Assembly: GCF_008831285.2 (NCBI RefSeq)
Contig: NC_045138.2
Location: 41,905,115 to 41,969,114 of the forward strand
From: Nymphaea colorata
Lineage: Eukaryota > Streptophyta > Magnoliopsida > Nymphaeales > Nymphaeaceae
Direction: 5' to 3'
Length of the DNA: 64,000 bases
In this document: piece by piece, positions 34,145 to 47,328 of the stretch
Numbering within the stretch: position 1 is the stretch's first letter
Layout of the letters: every line of letters begins with the position of its first letter
Notes under the pieces: generated by a model
The model's input: only the letters and a program-made list of their open reading frames with translations
Database searches by the model: none
Told to the model about the DNA's origin: nothing
Made by a program: the position numbers and the translations under genes

Positions 34145-34949
34145 TTAGTCTTCTTTGCCTATACCCATTACTAATCTCAATGTTTCGTACAGTGTCAATC
34201 CAAGAATGTAAGATTTGGTTGGATTAAATCTTTACTTGATTTCATTTCATTAACTTTGATGTAATCAAACTCCACGTTCCAATCGTGGTTTTTTAAGTTC
34301 AAACCTGGATGCTGCCCATTACTCCACCAAAAGCTGATTGTGCTAAAGCATGCATGCTTTGCACGATAGAGCAAAACAGATAGCAACTATATAGTGGTAA
34401 CTAAAACCATAAATTTGAGAATCCCCTAAAGTACTCATGGTATCTTTACAAATATACAACTCAAAACTAAGGCCGAAAAAACACACTTTATGACCGCATC
34501 TCGGTGACTAATGACATGATCTAACAAGTAAATTGATCACAATCTCATACTTCATACCCTAAAAATTGTTGCATGTGCAATGACACCAATTTTGAGAGGA
34601 AAAAAAAAACATTGATCCAATGTTATGCGTAAACAGCAAAACCAATGTATCATACTTAGTAAGCTAGGTGTGAATGAAGGGGCATGAAGTACATATGGTC
34701 GGGTACAACCATAGATAAACAATTTTACATAGCTAGCTTAGCAGCTAATTGGGTATGTTACGAAGCTGTTAAGATATTATAGATAGCGTTTGATAGGAAA
34801 AATTTGTGTTCATGTAACACATGGTTGTACTAAAAATATATGTTTTAAGGAAGATCTTGTTCTTGTTCTTGGTGGTGGCGTCTGGCAACTGAGTATTCTC
34901 CCATCACCTAATTCATTTGTTCCAAATTTGACCTGTCTTCCCCTAGTGT
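34145..34949. other. Intergenic, no feature recognised
   Basis: AT-rich sequence without a recognised gene or repeat. Confidence 0.5.
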
Positions 34950-35660
34950 TTGGAATTGTTCCATCTCTCACCCCTCTCCCTCTCACTTTTTGAAAGACAT
35001 GCTTTCTACCATTGCTCTTTTCCTTTGCCTTGCTACCTGGCTTCCTTTGGTCCTTCAGTTGCGTCGCTCTCACCCCAATCCCTTTGGTCCCTTGACCCCT
35101 CTCCTCGTGCCATTGCTTTCGTCTGGCTTCTTCTTACTGGCCACATCAATACTTTTGACCACTTACAGCGCCTTGGCATCAGTTTGGCTAACCAGTGTCC
35201 CATCTGTCTTGTCGCGGCTGAGTCTCGAGTCTACCTTTTTACCTCTTGCCCGTTCTTCTTTAGTGTCCTAACTTTTACATGGTCTTTCCTTGTTAGTAGT
35301 CTTCTAAACTCACCATCCATTCGTCTTCTGTTCCTCTTTTGTCCTTCCCCCACCTGTCTGCTTCCTGGGGTCGTGTTTGGAGGTCGTGGCTCATTTCATC
35401 TTGGTGGCGCATTTGGGAAGAGCGCAACAACAGGGTCTTCAGGGACACCTTCTCTTCGTCAGATTATGTGGCTCGTCTTGTGCAGGGAGTGTCCAGTTTG
35501 CCATTCGGCTAAGGCGTTGTGGTCCGTCTGCGGCTGGGTGACGGTGCCGCTCCTTCTTTCCTCTTTATTCACATTTTTCTTATTTTACTGTGCATTGTAC
35601 TGTATATTTCATCTTTTTGCTTTTGTTTTTATGGATTGCTTTTATATCTAGGGGACTTTT
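34950..35660 (+). pseudogene. LINE ORF2 C-terminal fragment (zf-RVT region)
   Basis: The frame from 34950 contains FVWLLLTGHINTFDHLQRLG followed by CPICL (35196-35210) and a CPF motif. This is the zinc-binding RVT domain after the reverse transcriptase of plant L1-type LINEs. In another frame just downstream, 35385-35490 reads WWRIWEERNNRVFRDT, the hallmark LINE C-terminal W.IWKERN motif. The two halves are in different frames, so the copy is dead. The upstream RT is missing (5' truncation). Confidence 0.85.
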
Positions 35661-36870
35661 TGTTCCCAAATTTTGTTATATATTTCCCATTTTATCGGCT
35701 TGTTCTAGACGAGTCGTCATATATCCAACATTTAATTGGCAGACTTAGACTTAAGGACAATCTGTTCAGCTTGTTTGTAGCTTACTTAGTAGACCTATTA
35801 GGATTGATCACTGAAAAAGCCAATTCTTTTTCAAATTCCTTGGTGAATTAGACTTGACTGGTAAATTTGTCTATGCAATCCATGGGTTAGCATCCACGGT
35901 CTACAGCCAGGACTAGAATGAAAGGAATGATAGTAAGAAGAAACTTTGCTTCAAGTTGAACCCTTTTCAACTTGATATAAGCCAACTCCCATAGTTCATG
36001 ATCAAAAATTTCTTTGTGTTGAATTACATAGAAACATGGAACTTGCATATCAAAGTCAAATTGTACCGATTTCCGTATCGGGAAAAGAAAGAGGATGCAG
36101 CTGAGGAGGTCTTTCATTGGTGTTGTTGGGATGTAAGTAGTTAGTTTTCATTAACGCTTGCTTGATTTTGACAAGAAGGCTTACGTTTTAGGGCACTGCA
36201 GTTGTATCAGCGTGCTTTGTTGGTTTTGAGAACATGTTAGCTCTTTGGTCTTCTTAATTATAGTTTGCTACAGAGACCATAGATCTAACATTCCTTTTCC
36301 TAGTTTATCTTGATCCATATGCCTGGAACAACTAACTTTGAAACTTTTAGTGACTTACACTTCTTATGGATAAGACTAAAATATGAAAATCTGCTATCCA
36401 CTTTTTATGGACAGTTAGAAGTTCCAGAGTAGATGGTCATCTGAAGTTTTATTTAGGTTTCCTTTCAACCAAACGTTGGCTACTACTGACACGTAGAGAT
36501 TTGTTAATTTGTGCCAAAAATAATAGTTACTTAATTCTATCGAAAGTATCAGACCTTCATATGCCAAATTTTATGGAAATCTTCTAGCCATCAATTCTAT
36601 GGAGATTGAACTGTGGAGATTAGGTTGAAAAAAGTAAAAACCAAGCTGTTTTTTCAAGAAACCAAAGTACCTTACATAGGAGGCAAGGGGCCTTGATTAA
36701 GAAGCTTACTTGTGTGTGTTTGCCTGTGTTATATATATATATATTTCTGATGGATGATTCTGCAATTCAAAAGCAGTAGTTATGGGAGCACTAGTGGGAG
36801 TTTATAGTATGATGACGGTTCGTGGTACTTTTGGAAATGGTTCATAGTACATATCAATCATTCACTTGTA
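35661..36870. other. Intergenic, no feature recognised
   Basis: AT-rich sequence with a short TA run near 36731-36744. No coding domain is visible. Confidence 0.5.
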
Positions 36871-38400
36871 AGCCTTTTAAAAGCAACTTTTTAATGAAAT
36901 TCAAAGAGAAATTTGGCCACCAAATAATAAAAGCCAAACTCCCACGCGGGTCGAATCCACAAGGAACGGTAATCAGTAAACCAAATCCAAATAAGTGAAC
37001 TTACATTAATACTAAAAAATGTCGATGTCATACAATGCAAACAAACCAAAGTTCATTCATGCAAGAAACACAAGCCAATCCTAGAAATGGCCTATGCAGA
37101 TGCAAATATGACGCATCTTGCAAGCAGACAACTACTAATAAAAACAATCGGCACATTTTGGCCAACAGAAAATGCCACATGCCAAAAAAAAATTAATGCA
37201 GTATTTCCGCTAAGCAAACATGAGTTATACTTGACTCTCCCAGTGTAGGCCGGTGACCCTAAGCTGAATGCAATCAATAATTTAATCCAACTAAATATTA
37301 ATAAAAAATTAGAAATAGCTTATCTAATAGATTCAATAATATGCCTCTAATATTACTAGATAAGCAACGATAAATCTAATATGGTATTGTACTATGCAAC
37401 GTGAAGTAAATTGAAATAAATATGAAGTAATAAATGAAATGAACTTAAGTCGCATCACGTGGGCCTTTGGCCCTTTCCAAGCGTTCTTCAATATAACAAC
37501 TCGCCACTCAAGAAGGTCCCCACTCAAACCAATAATTCAAATTACATGAATGTAAATCACCTACCCAAAAGAATAAAATTAATTGGAAAAAAAAATTCAT
37601 GAAAATTAAGTAAAGAAAATTATTCCCAACTAGTGGGCCGCAAAGGACACACGTCCTTGACACCAAGTTACTTTCCTACGCCCAAATAAAATAAAATAAA
37701 TGATATTCAAAGAATAACCAATACGGCAATACCTACTTTAATGAGACGACTAAAGCAAAGTTCAAAACTTCATTTTCTAAGGGGTCATTTCTCAATATGT
37801 CTTGTGAATCTGCCCTAAAATTGGTGCAGTTCATGAAACGCTAAAGCTATTGGAAACTGTCCAATCACAAACAATTTCTGCTGCTAAACTACACCTAAAT
37901 CGCCCAACCCTAAGTTGGCATTTTTTTTCTAAAATTTGATAAAATGCAAATAAAGGAATTAAATAGGGAGATCGACAACTCAGCAGGGCCTTTAAGCGAA
38001 AGCTTTCTTTTTCAAAAGAATACTTAGCATATTTCCAAAACCTTGAGGGTCCAACTACAATCTCCTAAACTTTCCATTTTTTAAAACTTGGTCTTTGCAC
38101 CATGTTTTCCAAGGTTAATCTATTTCAAAGTTAAGTCATTTGTTAGGCATCTTAGGCTCATATCAGCTTAACAATACTTAGACATATGCCCAACCCTTGA
38201 TTCAATTACCCCTAGTAAAAGTGGCTACCATGGTTGATCCACGACTGATAGGCTGGGTCCCATCTCCTAAACTTTGTTTTGCATTTTCTAATATGGAGGC
38301 GAGTTCATTCTTTCCAAACCACCTATATTTTAGTGATAAAAAATTTTCACATATAAAACCATCGGTTAATATCCCACCATTCTGAATAATCCTAACTTAC
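36871..38400. mobile_element. Possible non-coding LTR-retrotransposon interior
   Basis: GCGGGTCGAATCCACAAGG at about 36946 and the low-complexity A-rich text after it recall the long untranslated region of plant Tat/LARD-type elements. A stretch at 38193-38260 (ATTACCCCTAG...GGTTGATCCACGACTGA) resembles 48855-48915 inside element L. No LTRs were located, so this is a weak call. Confidence 0.3.
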
Positions 38401-41400
38401 AATAGCACCAAAGAAGTAGACATGGGAAGACGAACCTCAAGAGTGGCATGAATCCCCAAACCTCCTTAAGGGCTATGAGGTCAAAATCTATAAAATTGAT
38501 CTCATGGGTGTGTAGATGTAGATGAACTTTTGTCATTTCTAGAACTAGCATACACATCTTTCCAGATGATAATCGATTGAGGAGTAGGGGCCCAGCAGCA
38601 TATAACATTCATGGTGCCAATAAGTGTATCTCTAGTGAACCACCTACACATTGAAGAAAACTCATATGATGTTTGATTTGGTATTTTATTGTTGACCTAT
38701 CCAATCACGAAATTTCAATTTTGAAAATCAATTTGTCTAGTTGCAATACAAACTGACTGAAACCACACACCAAATAATAATTTAACTAGAATCACAAGCA
38801 GAGAGTACTGGGTTGAACACACGTAAGAAGTTATTGAGAAGAGAGAGTAATGAAATTGAACTTTTATTGCTTCAAACAATCAACGATGTCAGAAATTGTG
38901 TAACATCCTGGATAGTAGATACCTGCAGAATCAATTTCTTAACTTTCTTAGTATGACTTTTATGTTATGTATGCTACTTTCTAGCAGTTTAGATTCATCA
39001 TTAGAGATTCACATGATTGTGTAGAGTTTGTCGTGAGCTCTCCAACGACACTAACTGAGATCGATTCTGATAAAGCATGACAAAAACCATTTAGTTGAAG
39101 CATAGTTCTTTAGAAAATAGTTGAAAAACCTAAAAGATGCTTTGGAAAACTAATCAGTTGCTTAACGAAATTATTGAGCACTTTTAATGGATTTTATAAG
39201 TCAACTAAAGGATTAGTAATTTATTAATTAGGTGTTTAACATTGCTAACCAGATAAAAAGCCAATTAATGATTGTTAATTAAATAGCTAATTAACAGATT
39301 TTTGAGTTTAAATAAAACTTCTTAAAATATATGATTTTTTTAAAATAATGTTAAAAAGGGAAGATCGAGCGAACTCAACCCCCACCCTTCTTCTCACATT
39401 GAGTAGAGAAGGGGAGAGAGAGAGAGAGAAGAAAGTGAGAAAAAAAAGAAAGTGAGCGAAACAAAGACAAAGAAGAGAAGGGACAAGAAAGAGAGGTTGC
39501 TAGCACAGTCAAGATGGTCGTCTCGTAAAGTTGGGGTGTCTAGCACAGACCAGAACAAGGAAAAACGCGAGTATGGCCTTCCCCAAGGGTTTTGCGATTG
39601 AAATTTTTTTGATTAACTTCATATCACAACATGAATGGTTTTGTGCTAAATTCTAGGATTAGCACCTATTTTTTGTGCTCGTGCATATTTGACTTGGGGG
39701 AAACGGCCTGTTTGAGTGTTTTTACGAAATCCCAAACCCACAGTGTTTCCCAGGTGCCCCCTAGGGCCGGCCAGTTCAGTGTGTAGTTTTTGTGCCAAAT
39801 TTATGTTTGATGATTATTTATCATGTGCTATTGCAGTTGCACATTCAATTTCAAGAGAAACAACTCAACTTGGGCATTTTCACAATGTTCTAAACCCCTA
39901 GTTTTCTAAGGAGCCTTCTGAGGCCAATTTAACATATAATGGAGCATACTATCATGACTCACATGCAAATTAGGCTAAAAAGCCCAGATGGATTTCTTTT
40001 AGGTCTTTGGAATGGAATTGGTCATCATTGATCGCTTGTCTTGATCGGTCGGCGTTAATTGGCCATGTCGTGACCAAGGCAAACTTGGTCGGCTATGCAT
40101 GCTTGACCTTTTTGCTTACTGGTAGTGCATACATGCACACTTGGATTAAGTGCATGCTTCGTTTTGCAGGCCACCATGTGTCTGATGTACATTTTGACCT
40201 CTATGCCCTCACTCGTGAGATTAGTAGATACATGCGAATGGGCAACGCTATGCGAGCACAAAAAGTGTTGATGGGTACATTTTAGACATGAGGCATGTCA
40301 TCATGTAGCACTCTGTCAATTTCCTTATAGTGTCAGGGAGAAAAAAATAGGTGGTACTGGGGTCATTTGTGCAAATGGAATTTGGGAAAAACTTTACCTA
40401 AAATAAGTGAAGATACCCAATCATAAACAAGAAAATGGCATCGCGATTTGGATCTCGATGAGGAAAGCCCACCCTCGCTAGCTAACATAGATAGAAATTC
40501 ATTCCCAAATAGCATATTATAAAATAAAATATTAATAATCTAGTAAAGAATAATTTTCTTATATTATTAATATATATTATATATAGGTCGTCCCAATCAT
40601 GAGTTGGAAGGATGAGACCTTTTCTTGAAAAACTCCTGATCCTGTGTCCAGAAAGTTGATCGCTTCCATTCCGACTTATTGGCTAGTGAAAATGAAACAG
40701 AGTTTTCATGTTTACATAGCCTGCGAGTTGTTAAATGATCTTAGTTTGTGTCAAACAACATGATCTAGTATTTAATGAGCAGTAAAAACATTACACACAT
40801 GCATGAATGTCTTTCTTTATGATTACATCCATAATATGATCTAATGTGGTTATCACCCACAGCAAATTTGTAATAGCAAAAAAACGTCCTAAAAAGATTT
40901 GGATAATCCTAAAACTGTCGTAAAAAAAAAAAAGCGTAATGAAGTCTTAAGAAAATACTAGGAAAAATTGGGGATAACTAAACTAGAAAATATAAAAAGT
41001 ATCAATCCACTAACTAACTAAAATCTTAGAATACACTCAGAATACATCTAATATTCAGAAATAAGCTATAAATTTCCAACAAAAAATAACTGAAAATGTG
41101 TGTTGCTGCCGGAAAAACAGTCTCTCTAGCTGGAAGTATTAATGGTGATTCGTTGGAGAAGCACAAGGATTTGGACCGGCCTACCCAACAAGTGAAAACA
41201 CAACGTAAAACAATAATACATGCAGTCCTACGTTACAAACTCAAACACTTGGGCTCTGAATGAAAAAAAAAACGCTAGAAACAAAATCCAAATCCATGGC
41301 AAAACTAATTTGAGACTAAAGACCCGAATACCACTTTGATCTAGATTATTTGATAACTGTTTCATTGGACAGAATGGACGACACGTCCTGTTGAATGCCT

Positions 41401-41619
41401 ACTTATTTGATAAACTTTACTTCCCTATCATGACTCTTGATACTCACAAAGCCAAGAATCAAAAGCAAGAACACCACACAAGTGTGCTGAAAGCAGTACC
41501 AACGTTGACACTAAGAGAAGCAACCTAGAACTGACTATGCAATCGGGGAGACAGCCAAATCAAAACTCCTGCTTATGTTTTGATAGATTTGTTTTGAACT
41601 GCCATATGTTTCCACTTAT
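38401..41619. other. Intergenic, no gene recognised
   Basis: This is AT-rich sequence with a GA-rich purine block at about 39410-39500. The 92-codon frame at 40007-40285 has no recognisable domain. Nothing else can be supported. Confidence 0.5.
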
Positions 41620-41628
41620 TGTTGGAAC

Positions 41629-41707
41629 CTATGTCACCTGAGTATGGGGTGCCGGTGCCGGCACAACACATCTCAAAAAATTTAGGTGCGGCAGTGTGGC
41701 GAGCGTA

Positions 41708-41767
<60 letters not shown>

Positions 41768-42488
41768 GGTTTTACCTTCAAAGTTCAAAATAAAAATTTC
41801 AAATATAACAAATTTAAGAATCGATAGTCTGCATCAGTCATAAATGGACAAATGCACATGCACTTGAATAATAAAATTACACAAGTATACATTAATTTAC
41901 ACAACCTGATTCATGTACAAAAATTAGAATTAACTCAGTTACTCTCCACCTAGTAGTTTTGAAAGTTGGAAGACCAAGAAAATAAGCATTCCAATAAAAT
42001 CAGGCTGATGTTAAGTAGCTGAATTAGTTTCATTATTAGGGAAACTAAAAGAACATACAAGTTCACCATTCATTTTAGATTGCATATCAAATGACAGCTA
42101 AAAGTAGTAGCAGAGCAACAGTTTAAAATCGAGTAACAGGACACCGACAAAATTTTCTAGCATATATTGCGAAGCACATCTAGGAGGTGCGAGGAAGACA
42201 CGAGTGAGAGACAAGGGGTGAGGTCGATGCGGGCGGTCGACTTTGTTAAAATTTAAAAAAACCCTAAAAATTGGATGAAAATAAACCGACTCGCATTTGA
42301 CCACACCCGACTCGGGTCAAACGCGAGTCGGGTGCGAGTCGAAAAAAGACAATTTTAGTCGGGTGCGGTCAGCTTGCACCCGACTCTTTTTTACCACTTT
42401 GGGTGCGCACCGGGGGTGCACCTGCACCCGCACATGCACCGTGTCCACGCGGGTGCGATGCCAAAAGGGGCGCACCCTGGTGACTTAG
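41629..42488. mobile_element. Non-autonomous hAT-like DNA transposon H2
   Basis: This 860 bp element has ends CTATGTCACCTGAG and ...CCTGGTGACTTAG (inverted: CTAAGTCACCAGG) and a perfect 8 bp duplication GTTGGAAC (41621-41628 and 42489-42496). The subterminal regions carry GAGTCGGGTGCGGTCA-type repeats (42290-42480). The ends and subterminal motifs match H1 and H4. It sits 9 bp inside the LTR terminus of element L. Confidence 0.88.
41709..41766. repeat. (ATT)n microsatellite in H2
   Basis: About 18 ATT units. The related element H1 has a short (AAT)n at the matching place, so this repeat expanded within the family. Confidence 0.95.
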
Positions 42489-42821
42489 GTTGGAACTTTG
42501 ATGTTCCACCGAGGATCTCTAGGCACAAGCTTAGCTTGCAACTTAAATCTGCAACAACAAAACAGGAGAGAAATGAAGAGAAAATGAGAATCTGAATAAT
42601 TTTCGGGTTTGCCTCTAGGAAGTGCTGGCTAATCTCATGATCAACCCTAAGAATAAGATAAGCTGGGCTTTTATAGACTGTCGCCTAGGGTTTCTTGATG
42701 CCCAGCAATGGTTATGGCCAAAGGCATTTGTGGACAGTTTTCTTATTTAATCTTGTAATTGCAAGTGGACCCTCTTGCAATTACAAGACGTAAAGATAGG
42801 GATCATGGCTATTATCCCACA
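42489..42821 (-). repeat. 3' LTR of element L
   Basis: This is a diverged copy of 51192-51524, including shared blocks such as CCGAGGATCTCT, AGGCTTTTATAGACTG and TCTTATTTAATCTTGTAA. The terminal 9 bp lie on the far side of H2 at 41620-41628. Confidence 0.88.
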
Positions 42822-43979
42822 TCTCCCGCTTAGCCATGAGACCCTTTAGATTGCTTCCACTATTTGTGGGTTTCCTTCTAGTTACGAGGTTTTTCATAAT
42901 TGGTTTGTCCATCATAATTTGAATTTTTGTTCAAAGTTTATAGCGGAGTTTTTCATTCAATGGTTTTCCATCGCAACCTTTCAAATATATTTTAACCTCA
43001 TACGAGCTACATACTTGACAAATAAATCATTTGGAATTCCTTTTGTTAAAAATGCTAGCAATCATATCAATGTATCTTTGTTTCATTCATACATCTAAAA
43101 ACTCTTAGCTGCCTTAAAACAAGGCCAACTTGGATTTTCTTAATGTATAATGAGAAGCCAAATTAGAAAGATTGTATCAAGTCCAACACACAAACTAATA
43201 TATATTGAGAGCAAAGGGTATATTTTCCTTTTATTGTTTTTCACAATTATTTAACTCCTTCAAAAATAGGATTTCTAAAAAAAATCATTCTAAATTCATG
43301 CAATACATAATCACATGACAAACATATATTACCTTTCCAACAGAGCAAAGTATATATTCAAGTGTGCTCCCACTTTTCAAATGTTTACATAGTTATCTAC
43401 TTGTTTGGAAAGATGCCTAATCTTTATTATGACTAATTTACAAGAAAAAGCAAATATCTCAGAATATCATATTATCAATATAACATTTTATAGAAAGAAT
43501 TTCATCTAACTCATCATTCATATAATACTTTTCATGACCAAATATTTAAATCATACAAGCAAATAAGTCGCTTAGCGTCATGTCAGATTTGTCAAGCATT
43601 TCATAAAGTTCAACACATAGTTCCACTAACAAATGCATATATCAACAATTCAAGTATTACCATTTATAACTTAATTATCAATGTCTGAAGAATAGAGGAG
43701 CTGAACTCAATTGGTTATTTTCCTAACTAATCCATAAATAAACTCACAAGATGATCATTTAGATAACTAATAAACTTCAGTCGGTTCATTACCAAACTGA
43801 TTCTTAATCGATTCATTGTCTAACTGCTTATTAACATATCCAATTGATCAACCCTGATCGTCAAAAGATCATTATATTTGTACTATTGGAATAATTCCAT
43901 CTCATGCATAAAAACATCATATACACTACTTTTATTTAGGTATCAAATACATATGTATTTGCAAACATATTCTTTAATT

Positions 43980-45560
43980 TCTAGATCTGCATTTGACATG
44001 CATTCTTGATCTCTTAAGATCTCAATATGGATCTAGTTTGTATGAATTTCATTATATTTATAAGTGTTATCTTACACCTCATGGAAAATATTGAAAAACA
44101 AATTCATTCTTAAACAAAAACTTACTTAATATCATACTAGCATAGTTGGATCCATAAATGAACAAATAACATAATATGTTTGGATCTAATATAAACAGGA
44201 TATGGATGTTTAACCATATATCCAAATATATATATTCAAATTTGAATCAAAACTGTATGTAAGGTGGACCTCAAACAATAAATAAATCTAAATCCAAATG
44301 CTACATGAATATAAATATTCAGATTATATTAGCATGGATTTAAACCAGCAATATCCACAATACAACTAATATGAATTTAAAATACATGATCCTTATTGAA
44401 ATATTATACAGTATGATTCAACAAATATATTTGGATCCAAAATGACATCCTAGTTCTTATGCAAGGCCAAAGGATTTTTTTTTCTTTACCTTTGAAATGA
44501 TTTAGCTTCATATCCATACTAGTCCATCTCTATTTTGATAAGATATCATCTACTAGCACTTTAGTACTATAAAACTTCAAATAAATGCATTTTTGATAGT
44601 ATGAATTTTAGTTCAAGATGTTATATTACATCTCTTGAACACGTATTAAAAACAAAATTCATTTTTTTAAGAAAGAGAAGCAAATAAAGCTTTATCCAAT
44701 AGTTCTCTAGAATGATTTTGGATATACAATGACAACAAATATCACAATATAATCAGATCCAAAAGCAAACATGATAACATATATTCGAACCAATGTAAAC
44801 AAGATATGGATTTTTTCCACATATCCAAACAAGTCAATTTAGTTCTGGATCTAAACTTTATGTAATGTGGATTTCACCAGTTCAAATGTAGAAATTCAGA
44901 TCATATCAACATAATTCCAAACACAACGATACGCAAATATAACAAATATCTCTTCCCAAATAACAGTATAGTTGTTAAGTCCACACCAAAGATTTTTTTT
45001 TTCTTTTTCTCACTTTTAATATGACACAAATTTAAATCCATACCAACTAGCCATCTTGGATAAGAGCAAATAAAATTTCATGTACTAAAACTTTAGTACA
45101 ACAATCTTCAAATAAAAAAAAAAATTGTTAGTATCATCATGAGTAAGAGTGTTACCTTACAACTGCAGGCAAAAAGCAAACATGATGATATATTTGATAC
45201 AATATAAGTACTGATATTTAGAGCCAATGATCTAAACAAGTTAATCTTGATATAAATCTATCATTAACAAAGCATAGGATTTTACCATGTCTAACAGTGT
45301 TGATTTACACCTCTTAGCATACCAACATATAATAATATAATCATTGTTCATAGAATATTCTTTCATAAGGAGTAAAATAAATTCGTCTTTTAGCACTCTA
45401 GTACTACTCACATTGAATATATACATTTTTTTTAACCTTGTGATAAAATCATTGGATCTAAAAATCAATACATATAATAATATGTTCAGATCTAATATAA
45501 AAAAGACATAGATATTAAACAAAAGATCTAATCAAGTTATATCATATCAATGGTACAGAA
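43980..45560. repeat. Degenerate long tandem repeats inside element L
   Basis: A motif like ATATGTT-GGATCTAATATAAACA-GATATGGAT recurs near 44175, 44775, 45190 and 45480. A second motif (TCTTTTAGCACT-TAGTACTA...) recurs near 44553, 45085 and 45390 in the same order. Units of roughly 300-600 bp are strongly diverged. Confidence 0.6.
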
Positions 45561-45932
45561 GAGTACAATGTTTTTAGTGGGATCTAAATTCTAGCAAAAA
45601 AAAAAAAAAACCTTAAGGGCATATCTAATTATCATCATGGATCCAAGTACTAACAATAACCAAAATATAGTCAACATGGATTTAAACATGAAAGGATCCA
45701 AATACTATGAAAACATGATTCAAGAGTAATATCAAGATCCAAACGAGTATGCTAGTTAAGGCCAAAGAAAATAGTGTTTCCACACTGTAATTACCTCAAT
45801 TTTTTTCAAAAAGAATGTCTTCTTTTATTAAAAACACAAAACCCAATTTTTGGATCTAAATTGGTCCAAAGCCACAGTCCAAATCCAAATTAGATCCAAA
45901 AACCCAAGTTCAAATCCAAATCAAGCATTTGA

Positions 45933-46310
45933 GACCCATTTGTCATTCCTTTTGACAAAAAAACCCTCTTTTTAAAGAGCAATTTTGATCTTTTTGGTAA
46001 ACAAGACCCATTTGCCTCTCCTTTTGATAAAAAAACCTCCTTTTAAAGGGTGATTTTGGTCTTTTTGGTGGACAAGACCTATTTGCCATTTCTTTTGATA
46101 AAAAAACTTTTGGTCTTTTTGATGAACAAGACCTATTTGCCCCTCTTTGATTTTGGTTTCTTTAGTAAACAAGACCTATTTGCCCATCTTTTTGGACAAA
46201 GAACCTCCTTTTAAAGGACGATTTTGGTGTTTTTGTAAACAAGACCAATTTTTCCTTCCTTTTGACAAAAAAGCATCATTTTAGAGAGTGATTTTAGTCT
46301 TTTACAAAAA
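45933..46310. repeat. Six-copy tandem repeat (43-71 bp units) in element L
   Basis: Units start at about 45933, 46005, 46076, 46130, 46172 and 46243. Each has the form GACC-ATTTGCC...TTTTGATAAAAAAAC...TTTTAAAGGGTGATTTTGGT and ends in AAACAA. Two inner copies are shortened. Confidence 0.85.
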
Positions 46311-46604
46311 AATTTCAAATTTTGGGTTTTGGCTCCAAAATCCTCTATAAATACCCCTCACTTCCCCCCTCTTGAGCAATATTGGCATTTGGGTGAAACT
46401 CTAGTGTATTCTCACTTGAAAACTTAGAGTTTCTCTTGAGCTCTCTCTCTCTCCCTCTTCTTCCTCTCCAACTTGGAGCAAGTTGCAACCCTCTTGGAGG
46501 CATTATCTTGGAGCTTCACTCAAAGGGATTTTCAATCTAATGTGTTCATTTTCTCTAAGCCTTTTTCATTTAGAGGTATGTAATCCAAACATCACTTCAT
46601 TCTT

Positions 46605-47328
46605 TATTTTCTTCTCTCTCATTTTCATCTCCCCATGGCCAAATGAGATAGTTCTCTCTCCCTATTTTAGAGTCAAGAGGTTATGCTCGAGTGCATCAGG
46701 AGCATAAGAAGATGAGATGATCTTCCATTTTATGATTAGATCATGTTCTTTCTTTTCTTGATTATAGTGTTGTTGCTGCTGTTGTTCTTTCTCTTCATTA
46801 ATATGTTATTGTTATTATTGCTATTTCCCTTTAATATAGTTTGGTTGTTGTTCTTTTTATTTTGTTCTTCTCATCTTCATCTCTCCATGGTCAAAGGAGA
46901 TAGCACTCAATCTCTATTTTAGAGACAAGAGACCATGCTCGAGTGTACCGAGAGCATGAAAAGATAAGATGATCTTTCATTTCAAGCTTAAATCATGCTT
47001 TCTATTTTATTAAATATGACATTGTCTTTCATTTTTCATGTTCTTCTCATCTTCATCTCCTCATGGTCAAAGGAGATAGCACTCAATCTCTATTTTAGAG
47101 ACAAAAGTCTATGCTCAAGTGCACCGGGAGCATGGAGAGATGAGATGATCTTTTATTTCATGTTTAAATCATATTTTCTATTAAATGTGATATTGTTTTT
47201 ATTTTCTTCTCATCTTCATCTCCCCATGGCCAAAGGAGATAGCACTCAATCTTTTCTTAGAGACAAGAGGCTATGTCAAGTGCACCGGGAGCATGGAAAG
47301 ATGAGATGATCATTCATTTCATAGTTAT
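46605..47328. repeat. Four-copy repeat (about 130 bp units) in element L
   Basis: Copies begin at about 46605, 46865, 47041 and 47204. Shared blocks are CTTCATCTCCCCATGG, AAAGGAGATAGCACTCAATC, TTTTAGAGACAAGAGG and GCACCGGGAGCATGG...GATGAGATGATC. Spacers between them are AT-rich and variable, so this is an interspersed array rather than a head-to-tail satellite. Confidence 0.88.

Noticed and set aside
40007-40285. 92-codon frame that might be a small gene
   Set aside because: No recognisable domain, no splice or context support, surrounded by decayed repeats.
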